Source of the DNA: a virus
DNA: 30,638 nt
Virus record (IMG/VR): IMGVR_UViG_3300049218_000504
Location: 1-30,638 of that record
Direction: 5' to 3' (one strand)
The number at the start of each line of letters is the position of its first letter. The stretch's first letter is position 1. Of the stretch, positions 14,725-23,444 are shown piece by piece. The notes under the pieces are model-generated. The model did no database searches. It worked only from the letters and a program-made list of their open reading frames with translations, and had not been told where the DNA came from. Both the position numbers and the translations under genes were made by a program.

Positions 14725-16272
14725 ATGACAATTGTACAACAGGGTGCGATCAATACGACCGCGCTGATTGTTCCCGATCTGTACGTGCAGATCGTTCCGC
14801 CACAAAATCTGTTGCTCAACGGGGTGCCGACGGATGTGCTCGGCATGGTTGGAACGGCGCCGTGGGGACCAGTGAATTCTCCTGTCATTGTCGGCAGCAT
14901 GAGCGATTTTGCTGCGTCCTTTGGGACATTGATCAACCGCAAGCACGACCTTGGGACTGCGGTTGCTATCGCGGTTTTGCAGGGCGCCGCGAATTTCCGG
15001 CTGGTGCGGGTGACCGACGGCACCGATACCGCCGCGAGTTGCGTGCTACAGAGCACCTGCTTGACCATTACCGGAAAATACACCGGCAGCGCCGGCAATG
15101 GCATTGTTGTCACCCTGGCCGCGGGATCGGCTGCGAATACCTTCCAAGCGGTGGTAACGCTGGCAGGGGCGACGCCGGAAATCTACAACAACATTGGCGG
15201 TACCGGAAATGCGTTCTGGGTTAATCTGGCTGCGGCGATCAATAGCGGCAATAGCGCGCTGCGCGGACCTTCGCAGTTGGTTACCGCGGTTGCCGGTGCA
15301 GGCACGGCCGCGCCGGCAATGGCCAGTTACGCCCTTGCTGGCGGCACCGACGGCGTGGCCGCTATTAGCACTGCCTCATTGATTGGTGTTGATACCGCAC
15401 CGCGCACCGGCATGTATGCCTTGCGCGGACAGGGTTGCGGAATTGGGGTGCTATCTGATCTCGACGATTCCACCTCTTGGACGACGCAGGTTGCCTTTGG
15501 GCTATCCGAGGGCGTGTACATGGTGATGACCGGCCCAGCCGGCGACAACATCTCGAATGCTGTTTCCACGAAAGCCAGCGTCGGCCTGGATAGCTATGCC
15601 GGCAAATTAATGTTTGGGGACTGGATTTTCTGGTCCGATCCGGTGAATGTCGTAACGCGGCTTTGCTCGCCGGCCGCTTTTGCAGCGGGGCGCCTGGCTA
15701 ATCTGTCGCCGGAGCAATCGTCCCTCAACAAGCAGATTTATGGCGTGGTTTCGAGCCAAAAGTCAGGCGCGCCAGGTTCGCCGACCTATTCCACCTATGC
15801 GACCGCCGATCTTTCCGCGCTGCTGGGCGCCGGCATTGATGTGATCTCGAACCCGCAACCTGGAGGCGCGTATTGGGGTGTTCGAGGTGGGCATAACACC
15901 TCTTCCAACGACGTTATCGACGGGGATAATTATACGCGTCTGACAAACTATATTGCCGCCACGCTTTCGTCGGGCATGGGCCAATATGTTGGGCAGTTGG
16001 TGAATACGACGCTATTTCAGAACATTAAAGCCACGCTGCTGTCGTTCCTGAGCGGCATGCTTTCGCAAGGCCTACTTGGCAGCACGAATGGCACGCTGCC
16101 TTTTGCCGTCGTGTGCGATCGTTCCAACAATCCGCTTAGCCGAACGGCGCTGGGCTATGTGCAGTCTGACGTGCAGGTTCAATACCAGGCGATCAACGAG
16201 AAATTCATCGTTAATGTGCAGGGTGGACAGTCCGTGGTGGTCTCGCAGACGGCCACGATTCCTCAGCAATAG
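14725..16272 (+). CDS. Contractile tail sheath protein
   Basis: This 515-residue protein is the outer tube that shortens to drive the inner tube through the envelope, equivalent to P2 FI. Characteristic parts are the N-terminal beta arm (PDLYVQIVPP), VLGMVGTAPWGPVNSPVIVGSMSDFAASFG near residue 35-65, and the family segment GAANFRLVRVTDGT. The C-terminal domain includes GAYWGVRGGHNTSSNDVIDG and DNYTRLTNYIA, then a terminal beta arm that links neighbouring subunits. The ATG at 14725 with AAGGAATAA is chosen over a longer upstream frame that overlaps the Ig-like gene. The tube gene follows after 77 bases. Tail class is therefore myovirus-type. Confidence 0.93.
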   Translation: MTIVQQGAINTTALIVPDLYVQIVPPQNLLLNGVPTDVLGMVGTAPWGPVNSPVIVGSMSDFAASFGTLINRKHDLGTAVAIAVLQGAANFRLVRVTDGTDTAASCVLQSTCLTITGKYTGSAGNGIVVTLAAGSAANTFQAVVTLAGATPEIYNNIGGTGNAFWVNLAAAINSGNSALRGPSQLVTAVAGAGTAAPAMASYALAGGTDGVAAISTASLIGVDTAPRTGMYALRGQGCGIGVLSDLDDSTSWTTQVAFGLSEGVYMVMTGPAGDNISNAVSTKASVGLDSYAGKLMFGDWIFWSDPVNVVTRLCSPAAFAAGRLANLSPEQSSLNKQIYGVVSSQKSGAPGSPTYSTYATADLSALLGAGIDVISNPQPGGAYWGVRGGHNTSSNDVIDGDNYTRLTNYIAATLSSGMGQYVGQLVNTTLFQNIKATLLSFLSGMLSQGLLGSTNGTLPFAVVCDRSNNPLSRTALGYVQSDVQVQYQAINEKFIVNVQGGQSVVVSQTATIPQQ

Positions 16273-16349
16273 ACGCTTATTCCGTTCGCATAGGCATTCC
16301 GGCGCTGTGACGCGTCAGGCTCTCATTTTCTTTTCACAAGGAAGTTTTC

Positions 16350-16772
16350 ATGTCGTCATATACCATAGGTGAGGATGTTCGTGCGCAGATTATCGGGCCT
16401 TACGGTCCCATCACCGCGCCTCAGCAGACGCTGATAACGATCGCCACGAACCACACGATTCAAGCATTTCAGGATCTGACTGGCACGACCAATTCGCGGA
16501 CGGTGGTAAAGGGTGTTACTGGCAAGATTACGTTTACCCGCACCAATTCGGATCTGGAAAATCTCGCTGCGCAGATGAGCCAGAACTGGAAGGCCGGCGT
16601 TCCGATTCCGGGGGGAAGTTTTACCTATACGATCAGCGAACTCAATGGTACCGAAACGACCGTTCACCTGAGTCCGGTTTCGTGGATGATCACCAGAATC
16701 GGCGATGCAACGCCAGGACGACCAGTTATGCAGGAACTCAGTTTTGTCGGCGACGGATACCAAACCGTATGA
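16350..16772 (+). CDS. Tail tube protein
   Basis: The 140-residue protein forms the inner tube inside the sheath, equivalent to P2 FII. It has the short beta-barrel pattern expected: a central TGKITFTRTNSDLENLAAQM helix and strand, then a final strand set with VSWMITRIGDATPGRPVMQELSFVGDGYQ. Size and position directly after the sheath are typical. The ATG at 16350 follows AAGGAAG. Its TGA overlaps the ATG of the next gene (ATGA), which couples translation of tube and chaperone. Confidence 0.85.
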   Translation: MSSYTIGEDVRAQIIGPYGPITAPQQTLITIATNHTIQAFQDLTGTTNSRTVVKGVTGKITFTRTNSDLENLAAQMSQNWKAGVPIPGGSFTYTISELNGTETTVHLSPVSWMITRIGDATPGRPVMQELSFVGDGYQTV

Positions 16773-17329
16773 TCGAGATTACGCTGCTCGATGGCCGTAT
16801 TCTTGGAGTGGAGGGTGTCACACCGGCGGAATCGATGAAGTTGGCGGAGGGAACCCGTGAGCTCAGCGGCAATCGCGGATGGTGTACAATGGCGATCATC
16901 GTTGCATCCATCCGAAGTATCGATGGCATTCCGCGGCCATTTCCGACCCATAAGAAGCATATCGAGTCGCTGTTAAAGGATTTGAACGAGGAGGATGTGG
17001 CGGCCATCCGCGCCGCTTATAAGAACGTCGAAACGGCGCCGGTGAAGATCGAATTCAGAAAGCTGTCGCCGTTCGAGCTGCTTAAAATATACGAATTTGC
17101 CGGAGAGTTTAATGACGTACGCGGTTGGGTCGGTCCGGCGACGGTTGCGGCTTCGGTAAGAAAAATTGACGAAACAGCGGTCACCTTTCCTGAAAGCCAG
17201 GCCGATCTCATAGCACTTGTGACTGCGCTGGGGACCGCGGGCTTTGCGGCGGCGAATGTCAGGATGAACGAGAGTTTGGACGCGACCGATGCCAAAGCGC
17301 GGCCGTTGGAGACCGCGGCAAAAAACTGA
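16769..17329 (+). CDS. Tail assembly chaperone, short form (P2 E-like)
   Basis: The 186-residue product lies between tube and tape-measure positions. Chaperones there bind the tape measure and recruit tube subunits while the tail grows, and are absent from the virion. The protein is acidic/basic helical with SPFELLKIYEFAGEF and ADLIALVTALGTAGFAAANVRMNES. The ATG at 16769 overlaps the tube stop by four bases; a longer upstream frame that runs into the tube gene was discarded. The last sense codons are AAA AAC before TGA, which with the preceding A form A AAA AAC, a classic -1 slippery heptamer. A second product extended by 62 residues is thus expected. Confidence 0.8.
   Translation: MIEITLLDGRILGVEGVTPAESMKLAEGTRELSGNRGWCTMAIIVASIRSIDGIPRPFPTHKKHIESLLKDLNEEDVAAIRAAYKNVETAPVKIEFRKLSPFELLKIYEFAGEFNDVRGWVGPATVAASVRKIDETAVTFPESQADLIALVTALGTAGFAAANVRMNESLDATDAKARPLETAAKN
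17320..17326 (+). promoter_or_regulatory. -1 ribosomal frameshift site (A AAA AAC)
   Basis: The heptamer AAAAAAC covers 17320-17326 and is phased A|AAA|AAC in the chaperone frame, directly before the TGA at 17327. The Lys and Asn tRNAs can both re-pair after one backward step (AAA AAA). The ribosome then continues at CTG (17326) and reads 62 more codons to TGA at 17512-17514. The arrangement matches the G/GT and E/E' chaperone systems in position, direction and phase. Confidence 0.8.
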
Positions 17330-17514
17330 GTAGCCGGGCGTTATTTCAGGACGCGGTTCTTATTGTGATGAGTGGTGCGGCCTCTAGCATGGAGGCGGCA
17401 CTGGCCATGTCCGATGTTTGGCGCTCGGCGACAATTTTTGCGATTAAGGAAATCGAGACGGGACGTCGCCGGGAAATGGTCGCGAGCATCATTGAGGCGT
17501 TAAGAGGAAAGTGA
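17326..17514 (+). CDS. Tail assembly chaperone -1 frame extension (E'/T-like)
   Basis: This 62-codon reading frame has no good start of its own. It opens at the slippery site and continues in the -1 frame to TGA at 17512-17514, so the full frameshift product would be 248 residues. The extension is helical (FQDAVLIVMSGAASSMEAAL, then SATIFAIKEIETGRRREMV) and ends in a basic helix, as expected for the tape-measure-binding part of a long chaperone. It overlaps no other gene. Reading it as an independent gene would require a start such as the GTG or ATG near 17365-17370 with no ribosome site, which is less likely. Confidence 0.75.
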   Translation: MSSRALFQDAVLIVMSGAASSMEAALAMSDVWRSATIFAIKEIETGRRREMVASIIEALRGK

Positions 17515-17574
17515 TGCGTTTGCTGTCATTCCATTATGCAATGTCGGCTCAACGGAGATCAAGGAGCGCGTTAT

Positions 17575-19143
17575 ATGTTTGGTTATGACATCGGCGCCCG
17601 CTTCGATATGGATGCTGCCTCGACCGGGCCATTGGGCTATGTTGACGCGCAATACGCCAAAAATTTCGGGGATTTACTGCCGACCGATACGCTTATGGAG
17701 GCGCGTCGTGAAATGGGACTACTGCCCTCTTCTGGCAATTTCGCGGAGCCTGATGCGGCGCTAAATGCGGCATCCGAACTATTGGCCGGGACAGGGGGAG
17801 GTGTTGAGAGAGACGGAGAACCCGAGGGCGGGGCACTGCCGCACCGTGAGAGATCTTTGCTCATTCCCAGTGATGCTACACCTCTAGGCAATTCTCAACA
17901 AAGTGCGGCCAGGTCTGGACGAGATGAAATGGGTGCACGGGCTGACGAGTCGCCAGAAGCAAGGCCCGATTCAGATCTCGGCGGGATGCTGGCCGGTATG
18001 AAATCAGGTTTAGGAGACGCGACCGAATTGGGAAATGCCGATATGGCAGGCAATGCAGCGTCAGCTTGGATGGGCGCTCCAATGCAAGGCGCTGACCCTG
18101 AAGGAGAGGGTGGGTTCTCGTTGGTGGATGAGGCACGCTCGGCCGCAAAGACCGGCAAAGGCCGTTTTGACGTTCCGGACGTTGCTGGATTGCCCAGTGC
18201 CCGATTGGATGTTGATTATGCCCATCCAAGGTCGGCTGAAGCCGTGGAAAGCGTTGCGGAATCAGGTTTTGTCCTGGACACCGTGGGGCGTTTTGGCCGT
18301 CGGGCCAAGCTGGAGACGTCTGCTGCGCCGTTTGCAACGAGCGTTGCCGGCGGCGAAGCGGATGCGTTTGATGAATTCGCTGCTACGGGCATCGTCGGAA
18401 ATGGCGGTTCCGGATGTGGTCATGCTTTGAGTGAACTCGGGGGCTTGTTCGCTACGGCGCGAGACGATGGGATTATTCGCGGCTTCGAGGACCCAATTCC
18501 CGGCGGTAGAATTCCAATTGGCGCGGTAAAGGAAACTGACGCGGCAGATATTGGAGCTGCAATTGCCGGTCTCAATGATCGCTTCGATCAGTTCACCGGC
18601 GCTGTGGCTGCAACCCATGATCGGCGCGAGAGCGTTCTGGACGGTGGAACCCGCCCCGAATCAAGTCTAGAATTGGCCGAAGGGGCAATTGGCGATGTGC
18701 GGGGGGCGTTAAGATCGCAGGTCGATCGGAGCACGCTTTTGCCGATTCATGAATTACCCGAGGGTGGCATCACGGGGCCCGCCGGGATTTGGGCGATGCT
18801 GCGCAATGCTGAGAGGTTTTTGCCGAAGCCGCGCATTGCGGGGAACCGCAGCGAGGAGGCTGCGCCGGGGGAGCAGAGCGAAGGGCGGGAGCGCGACCTG
18901 CCGGGCCTGCTTGGCAAGCTGGCCGCGAGAGGCAGCTTGAATGAGGGCAACCCCGAAGCACTCGATATGCGGGGCTCAAGCATAAGCCCTGACGGGGGAC
19001 GGAGTGGACCTTCCGGGCATAAGAATGACCCGATTTATACGGTCGCGATCAACCAGGCCACGGGAACATTGATGCCTACGGTAGCGACGGCGGGGACCGG
19101 CACGCGCAGCCCAGCCATGCCGGGACAAAGGAATCTAGCGTGA
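17575..19143 (+). CDS. Unusual protein in the tape-measure position
   Basis: The 522-residue protein starts at ATG 17575, preceded by AAGGAGCG. It lies exactly between the frameshifted chaperone and the U-like baseplate gene, where P2-type phages encode their tape measure. It lacks the hydrophobic membrane segments and long uninterrupted helices usual for tape measures. Instead it is rich in Gly, Ala, Asp, Glu and Arg and looks largely disordered, with an isolated helical part (AAIAGLNDRFDQFTGAVAAT, about residues 330-350). If it sets tail length at about 1.5 angstrom per residue the tail would be near 78 nm. It may be a divergent tape measure or a replacement. No catalytic motif is seen. Confidence 0.5.
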   Translation: MFGYDIGARFDMDAASTGPLGYVDAQYAKNFGDLLPTDTLMEARREMGLLPSSGNFAEPDAALNAASELLAGTGGGVERDGEPEGGALPHRERSLLIPSDATPLGNSQQSAARSGRDEMGARADESPEARPDSDLGGMLAGMKSGLGDATELGNADMAGNAASAWMGAPMQGADPEGEGGFSLVDEARSAAKTGKGRFDVPDVAGLPSARLDVDYAHPRSAEAVESVAESGFVLDTVGRFGRRAKLETSAAPFATSVAGGEADAFDEFAATGIVGNGGSGCGHALSELGGLFATARDDGIIRGFEDPIPGGRIPIGAVKETDAADIGAAIAGLNDRFDQFTGAVAATHDRRESVLDGGTRPESSLELAEGAIGDVRGALRSQVDRSTLLPIHELPEGGITGPAGIWAMLRNAERFLPKPRIAGNRSEEAAPGEQSEGRERDLPGLLGKLAARGSLNEGNPEALDMRGSSISPDGGRSGPSGHKNDPIYTVAINQATGTLMPTVATAGTGTRSPAMPGQRNLA

Positions 19144-19979
19144 CCGCGAATTCGGATATTCTATCGGCGATTGCCGCGACCGGCCAGCTGTTTGCAGGGT
19201 ATGGAACGGTAACACTTGGCCCGGTGCAGTTTACCGGCATGGGCTTGCCAACCGCCATTCCGATCGGCGGCAGACAGTTGATGTCGGTGCAACAACTACC
19301 CGGTGGCGCGCGAATTATTGATGTGATGGCCCAGGATGATGATGATATTGGATGGGCTGGATATCTCGACGGACAGTTTGCGACCGAGATCGCGCGTGTT
19401 TTGGACAAAATTCGGCGGTCGGGTCAGGCGGTAACACTGGCTTGGGATGTGTTTTCCTACCAGGTGATCGTTTGCAAGTTTTCCTGCCAGATTCGCCATT
19501 CGCCGATGCCGTACAGGATTTCGTGCACGGTGATTGCTGACAATACGCTGGTTGCTGGCACAACTGCCGTAAATATGACGCTGCAAGTCACGGCCGATCT
19601 TTCGGATGGCAACTCTGTGGCAGCGCTTGGCGCCGTAAGTCAGGGTATCGTCGGTTCAAGCGTCGCGGACGCCGCTGCCACCGCTTCGGCCACGAATGCC
19701 ACGACAGTGGGTAGTGCTGCCTACACTGCGGCGGTGAGTGCGGTGAACGCGGCCGCGACCTCGCTGCAGACAGCCACATTGCTGACAGACGCCACGTTGG
19801 CACCTTTGGGAGCGTCGCTTTCGTCTTTGACACTGGCGGCAACGACGGGCCTCGATACATTTGGATTTTCCACCGAGCTGAACAATGCGTTGGCGGCTTG
19901 CGGCGACGCGGCAAATCTCAGTGCCGCCCAGGGTTATGTTAATCGTGCCCAACAAAATCTGCTGAGGGCAAGCGCATGA
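19140..19979 (+). CDS. P2 gpU-like tail protein
   Basis: This 279-residue protein follows the tape slot. Residues about 45-135 carry the gpU-like pattern: QLPGGARIIDVMAQDDDDIGW, then GYLDGQFATEIARVLDKIRR, then a WDVFSYQVIVCKFSCQIRH strand pair. In P2, gpU is needed to finish the tail tube end. The C-terminal half (about 155-279) is an Ala/Thr/Ser-rich helical extension that the usual gpU lacks, so this may be a fusion or a longer variant. The GTG at 19140 overlaps the previous stop (GTGA), and the stop overlaps the next ATG by four bases. The likeness is from motif order, not a search. Confidence 0.6.
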   Translation: MTANSDILSAIAATGQLFAGYGTVTLGPVQFTGMGLPTAIPIGGRQLMSVQQLPGGARIIDVMAQDDDDIGWAGYLDGQFATEIARVLDKIRRSGQAVTLAWDVFSYQVIVCKFSCQIRHSPMPYRISCTVIADNTLVAGTTAVNMTLQVTADLSDGNSVAALGAVSQGIVGSSVADAAATASATNATTVGSAAYTAAVSAVNAAATSLQTATLLTDATLAPLGASLSSLTLAATTGLDTFGFSTELNNALAACGDAANLSAAQGYVNRAQQNLLRASA

Positions 19980-20167
19980 CCATCGAAGTCACGGTGACGG
20001 GCACAGACTGCTTTATTCTGGCCGCACAATATCTTGGCGATGCGACCGAGTTTTACCGCATTATGGTACAGAATGACTTGACCGATCCGGTTATTTCAGG
20101 ACCCCCCGTCATTCTGGTTATCCCCGATGGTGAGACAAGCGCGACAGATGGGATTCCAACTCTGTGA
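19976..20167 (+). CDS. P2 gpX-like LysM-type baseplate hub protein
   Basis: This very short protein of 63 residues has the compact LysM-like order: strand (EVTVTGTDCFILAA), helix (AAQYLGDATEFYRIMVQN), then a turn and a last strand (PPVILVIPDG). Phage gpX proteins of this size and shape clamp the tail tube to the baseplate hub and are found in many myophages between U and D. The ATG overlaps the preceding stop codon by four bases (ATGA), supporting coupled translation. The call rests on this fold pattern and position. Confidence 0.65.
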   Translation: MTIEVTVTGTDCFILAAQYLGDATEFYRIMVQNDLTDPVISGPPVILVIPDGETSATDGIPTL

Positions 20168-20225
20168 TGCGTAGAAGGGATTTCGAAGTTCGCGCGGCGG
20201 GCGGCGCAGCATTGGGTCGCCGCCG

Positions 20226-21341
20226 ATGAGTCAGAGCATGGTGAACTATCCGAGATTCCGTGTGACGGTCAATGGCGAGGTTTTAGAGGGGGTAAGCAAA
20301 GTAAGCGTTCGGCAGGCAGGCGCTTACCAGATTGGCGGCTTCTGCCTGGTGAAGGGATTTGTTCCAGAGGATGCCTTTCCGGCCGCTTGGTGGGCCGCGA
20401 CAACGACCAAAACGATCTTGGTCGCCATCGAGTTATCGGTTGACGGAGACAGATTCTTTCCGATGATGACCGGCAATGCCGATAGCCATGTTTATGATGC
20501 CATCGAGAACACCATCTCTGTGGCAGGCCGGGATCTGGCCGCGGGTATGATCGACACGAGAATTGTGACCACGTTTAGAAATTTGACGGCCAGCGAGATC
20601 GCAACGCAGTTTGCGGCGGAGCATCGTTTGCAGGCAATGGTGACGCCGACCACGACGATCGTTGGCCGCATTTATGACGTTGACCACGATGAGACCAGTA
20701 GCGGCGACTTCTCTCAAATAACCAACGAGTGGGACCTGCTGTGCAGGTTGGGCGAGGCGGAAGGAATTGTTCCCTATGTTTTTGGAACAACGCTTTATTT
20801 CAATCCAGCCAGCGGCAGCGCACCGGTTTATCCGGTTGAGCTCACGCGGGATTTCAACGGACTGCTTGTTGCGAGCGTGACGGACCTAGTGCTGGAGCGA
20901 CATATGACTTATGCTCGGGACGTCGTTGTCAAGGTAAAATCCTGGAGCAGCCGGCAAAAGACCTCTATTGTTTCGACGGTGCGGACCAGCACCATGGATC
21001 AGAGTTCCGCCGTCGCGCCTAAATCGGCAATTTATTTGTACGAGGTGCCAAACCTGAGCCAAGCGCAGTGTTTGGCCAAGGCGCAGCAACTTGCGCTGGA
21101 TATCTCCCGGCATGAGAGGTGTGCAAGGGTGATTATCCCATCGCTGGCCCTGATGAATCCGCAAACACTGATACCGGTATCGGGCACCGGCACGGATTAC
21201 GACTCAACCTATTATCCACTGACAATCACGTATGAGGTGACGACAGAACGCGGTGCGACGACCTTTGTAGAGGCGACGACTTCATCGCCATTGGGTATCT
21301 ACGACGGTGAAACGGGGCAGCGGCTGGGGGATTTGAAATGA
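20226..21341 (+). CDS. Baseplate hub protein, P2 gpD-like (T4 gp27-like)
   Basis: The 371-residue protein forms the trimeric hub that adapts the sixfold tail tube to the threefold spike. The first half is two beta barrels, with FRVTVNGEVLEGVSKVSVRQ at the start and VAGRDLAAGMIDTRI near residue 105. The middle contains YDVDHDETSSGDFSQITNEWDLLCRLGEAEGI, in which the D-W-E-L-L-type helix is a family hallmark. The C-terminal part includes ERHMTYARDVVVKVKSWSSRQK and a final PLTITYEVTTERGATTFV. The name late control protein D is common for it. The ATG at 20226 has no strong ribosome site; ATG 20238 is an alternative. The stop overlaps the spike gene start. Confidence 0.88.
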   Translation: MSQSMVNYPRFRVTVNGEVLEGVSKVSVRQAGAYQIGGFCLVKGFVPEDAFPAAWWAATTTKTILVAIELSVDGDRFFPMMTGNADSHVYDAIENTISVAGRDLAAGMIDTRIVTTFRNLTASEIATQFAAEHRLQAMVTPTTTIVGRIYDVDHDETSSGDFSQITNEWDLLCRLGEAEGIVPYVFGTTLYFNPASGSAPVYPVELTRDFNGLLVASVTDLVLERHMTYARDVVVKVKSWSSRQKTSIVSTVRTSTMDQSSAVAPKSAIYLYEVPNLSQAQCLAKAQQLALDISRHERCARVIIPSLALMNPQTLIPVSGTGTDYDSTYYPLTITYEVTTERGATTFVEATTSSPLGIYDGETGQRLGDLK

Positions 21342-21922
21342 GTTTCAGCGACGCTGAACGCCGGGAAATTGGCGCCATAGCCTCGCTTTCCGCGGCCAAC
21401 AGGTCCGGCATCGTCACCAGCTGGCAAGCGGTGCCACCGATGGCAAAGGTGCAGATTATGCCGTGGGATCCGGCGGACGGAACCGCCCCTGAAACGGGGT
21501 GGATTCCGGTTTTGTCCAGTGCTGCCGGGGTTCTTGGCAACGGTTGGCGGGTGCTGATCCCACCCATGATTGGCGCCCAAGCCTTTATCCAGCCGGAAGT
21601 TGGCAATGCGCAGAACTGGGTAATCACGGGCTTCTATTTCTCCGATGTGGATTCGGCACCCGCCGGCGCGCAGCCTGGGGAAATTATGATAGAGAATGAG
21701 AACGGGGCGCAGGTTTATCTGCAGGCGGACGGCGTCATTACGCTGGTTACACCGACGCTCAACATCGCCGCTCCCGGAGGAGGGGATGCAACGGTGAACA
21801 TTACGGGTTCGCTAAACGTAACGCGGGAAACGACAACTGCCGATATCGCATTCACGCCGCATACGCATCCCTATATTCCAGGTGGAAACCCGGAAGCACA
21901 AACCGGTGAACCCCAAGGATAA
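21338..21922 (+). CDS. Baseplate spike protein, P2 gpV-like
   Basis: The 194-residue trimeric spike pierces the host outer membrane. An OB-fold comes first (about residues 20-105, with RSGIVTSWQAVPPMAKVQIMPW and VLIPPMIGAQAFIQP). A beta-helix stem follows (about 112-168: GEIMIENENGAQVYLQADGVITLVTPTLN). The tip has the H-x-H motif (His175 and His177, in TPHTHPY) that in P2 and phi92 spikes coordinates a buried iron ion. Gene order hub-spike-wedge is conserved here. The ATG at 21338 overlaps the hub stop codon by four bases. Confidence 0.9.
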   Translation: MSFSDAERREIGAIASLSAANRSGIVTSWQAVPPMAKVQIMPWDPADGTAPETGWIPVLSSAAGVLGNGWRVLIPPMIGAQAFIQPEVGNAQNWVITGFYFSDVDSAPAGAQPGEIMIENENGAQVYLQADGVITLVTPTLNIAAPGGGDATVNITGSLNVTRETTTADIAFTPHTHPYIPGGNPEAQTGEPQG

Positions 21923-21925
21923 GCA

Positions 21926-22285
21926 ATGGGCGACATTTCGCATGTTTATGGCGCTGACATCGATCTCAGCGCCGGCGGAGATTTTCTGTACGTTGCGGAT
22001 GAAACGCAGCAGCATGTTATCAAGCGGCTGTTGACTGCGGCTGGCGCTGACGTCTGGAATTTGACGTATGGCGCAGGGCTGGGGCAATTCGTCGGGCAGC
22101 CTGTTAGTCTACCCGCGATAACAAATGCCATTCTCTCGCAAATCTTCAAAGAGGAGAGTGTTGCGCAATTACCCAATCCCATCGTGTCCGCAACCAAAAA
22201 CGGAACGATCATCACCGTCACGGTAACGTATGCGGATGCCACGACCGGACAAAGCCAGATTTTGACACTGCCGTTGGAAGATTGA
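21926..22285 (+). CDS. Baseplate wedge protein, gpW / T4 gp25-like
   Basis: This 119-residue soluble protein lies between spike and gpJ-like genes. It begins GADIDLSAGGDFLYVADETQQHVIKRLLT. The family core is a helix followed by GAGLGQFVGQPVS and a C-terminal beta pair ending LTLPLED. T4 gp25-like proteins start sheath assembly at the baseplate and carry an EPR-like motif; here the corresponding region reads YGAGLGQFVG, so the exact motif is not clear. The ATG follows AAGGATAAGC. The assignment is supported by gene order and length. Confidence 0.75.
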   Translation: MGDISHVYGADIDLSAGGDFLYVADETQQHVIKRLLTAAGADVWNLTYGAGLGQFVGQPVSLPAITNAILSQIFKEESVAQLPNPIVSATKNGTIITVTVTYADATTGQSQILTLPLED

Positions 22286-22286
22286 T

Positions 22287-23444
22287 ATGCAGCTTTCGCT
22301 TCAAACCAAAAGTCAAATCGTCGCAAATATGACCGCGGCGATACAAGGGGCGGCCGCGACGGGCGGGTTCACGATTTCGATGAATCCCGGATCTGCGATG
22401 CTGGCCTTTGTGAATGCCTGCGCCGGGACCTATTTGTGGCTGCAATGGTTGGCGACTCAGGTACTGAGTGCCGCACGCCTGGCCACCTGTTCGGGCAGCG
22501 ATTGTGATTTGTTCTGTGCGGATTTTGGCTTTCTACGCATTGCTGGAACTGCTGCATCTGGACAAGTGACATTCGCCAGATATAGCACGGGCCAGCAGGC
22601 GATTATTCCTGTGGGTGCCATGATTAAGACCACCGATGGCACACAAAGTTTCGAGCTGGTGGCGGATACGACGCAAGCGGCGTATCTTGCAACATCCTAT
22701 GCCTATATCATACCGCCTGGCGTGGTTAGCATCACGGCGACGGTGCAGAATAGCGCGGTCGGCGTTGCAGGCAACGTTATTGCCGGCGCGCTCGGACTGG
22801 TCACCAGTAATATCCCGTATGTGGATACGGTGACGAACACATTGGCATTTTCCAATGGAATGAACGCGGAAAGTGATACCGCCTTCAAACTCCGGTTTAG
22901 CCTCTTCCTGACCTCGCTGGCGAAGGCGACGCCCATTGCCCTGCAGTCGGCTGTTCTTGGCGTTGCGCAAAATCTCACCTGCGCGGTGTTGTCCGGGGTG
23001 CAGACGGTGGGTGGGCCATTTGCCCCGGGATATGGGGTGATTGCAGCAGATGACGGCAGCGGTGCGACGCCAAGCGCGACTTTGGCGGCAATTGCCGCGG
23101 CCGCTACCGGGCCTTCAATGTTGGCGCTTGGAGCGGTCTGCACTGTCATGCAGGCGCCGGTTATTACCGCCGAGGTCGCTTTGACCATAAGTTGTGCCAC
23201 GGCGGTACAAAAGTCCGCCGCGCTACCGTTGGTTACCGCAGCTGTTTCAGCGTATATTGCCGGGTTGCCGGTGAGTACTTCGGCTATTCCCGCACCTCTG
23301 GCCTATAGTGCGCTTTTCAAAATTGCCTATGGCGCATCTGCGAACGTTACCAATGTCATAGGTGTTACGCTGAACAACGGCACCGCGGACATTGGCGGCG
23401 AAGCCGGCACGGTAGTGCGCGCCGGTAGTGTGGCCGTTAGCTGA
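22287..23444 (+). CDS. Baseplate wedge protein J-like
   Basis: This 385-residue protein has the recognised order of baseplate-J proteins. A helical N-terminus (MTAAIQGAAATGGFTISMNPGSAM) leads to SDCDLFCADFGFLRIAGTAASGQVTFAR, where the domain begins with a conserved G-T-A-A-x-G pattern. A beta-rich core follows (IPVGAMIKTTDGTQSFELVAD, then VQNSAVGVAGNVIAGAL). The rest has ESDTAFKLRFSLFLTSLAKATPIALQSAVLGV, a signature helix. It crosslinks wedges around the hub. Start and stop fit tightly between the W-like and I-like genes, with a TGATG overlap on its right. Confidence 0.9.
   Translation: MQLSLQTKSQIVANMTAAIQGAAATGGFTISMNPGSAMLAFVNACAGTYLWLQWLATQVLSAARLATCSGSDCDLFCADFGFLRIAGTAASGQVTFARYSTGQQAIIPVGAMIKTTDGTQSFELVADTTQAAYLATSYAYIIPPGVVSITATVQNSAVGVAGNVIAGALGLVTSNIPYVDTVTNTLAFSNGMNAESDTAFKLRFSLFLTSLAKATPIALQSAVLGVAQNLTCAVLSGVQTVGGPFAPGYGVIAADDGSGATPSATLAAIAAAATGPSMLALGAVCTVMQAPVITAEVALTISCATAVQKSAALPLVTAAVSAYIAGLPVSTSAIPAPLAYSALFKIAYGASANVTNVIGVTLNNGTADIGGEAGTVVRAGSVAVS

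Noticed and set aside
17514-17588. A 24-codon frame starting within the TGA of the chaperone extension
   Set aside because: It has no ribosome site and no recognisable content, and it overlaps the well-supported start at 17575.
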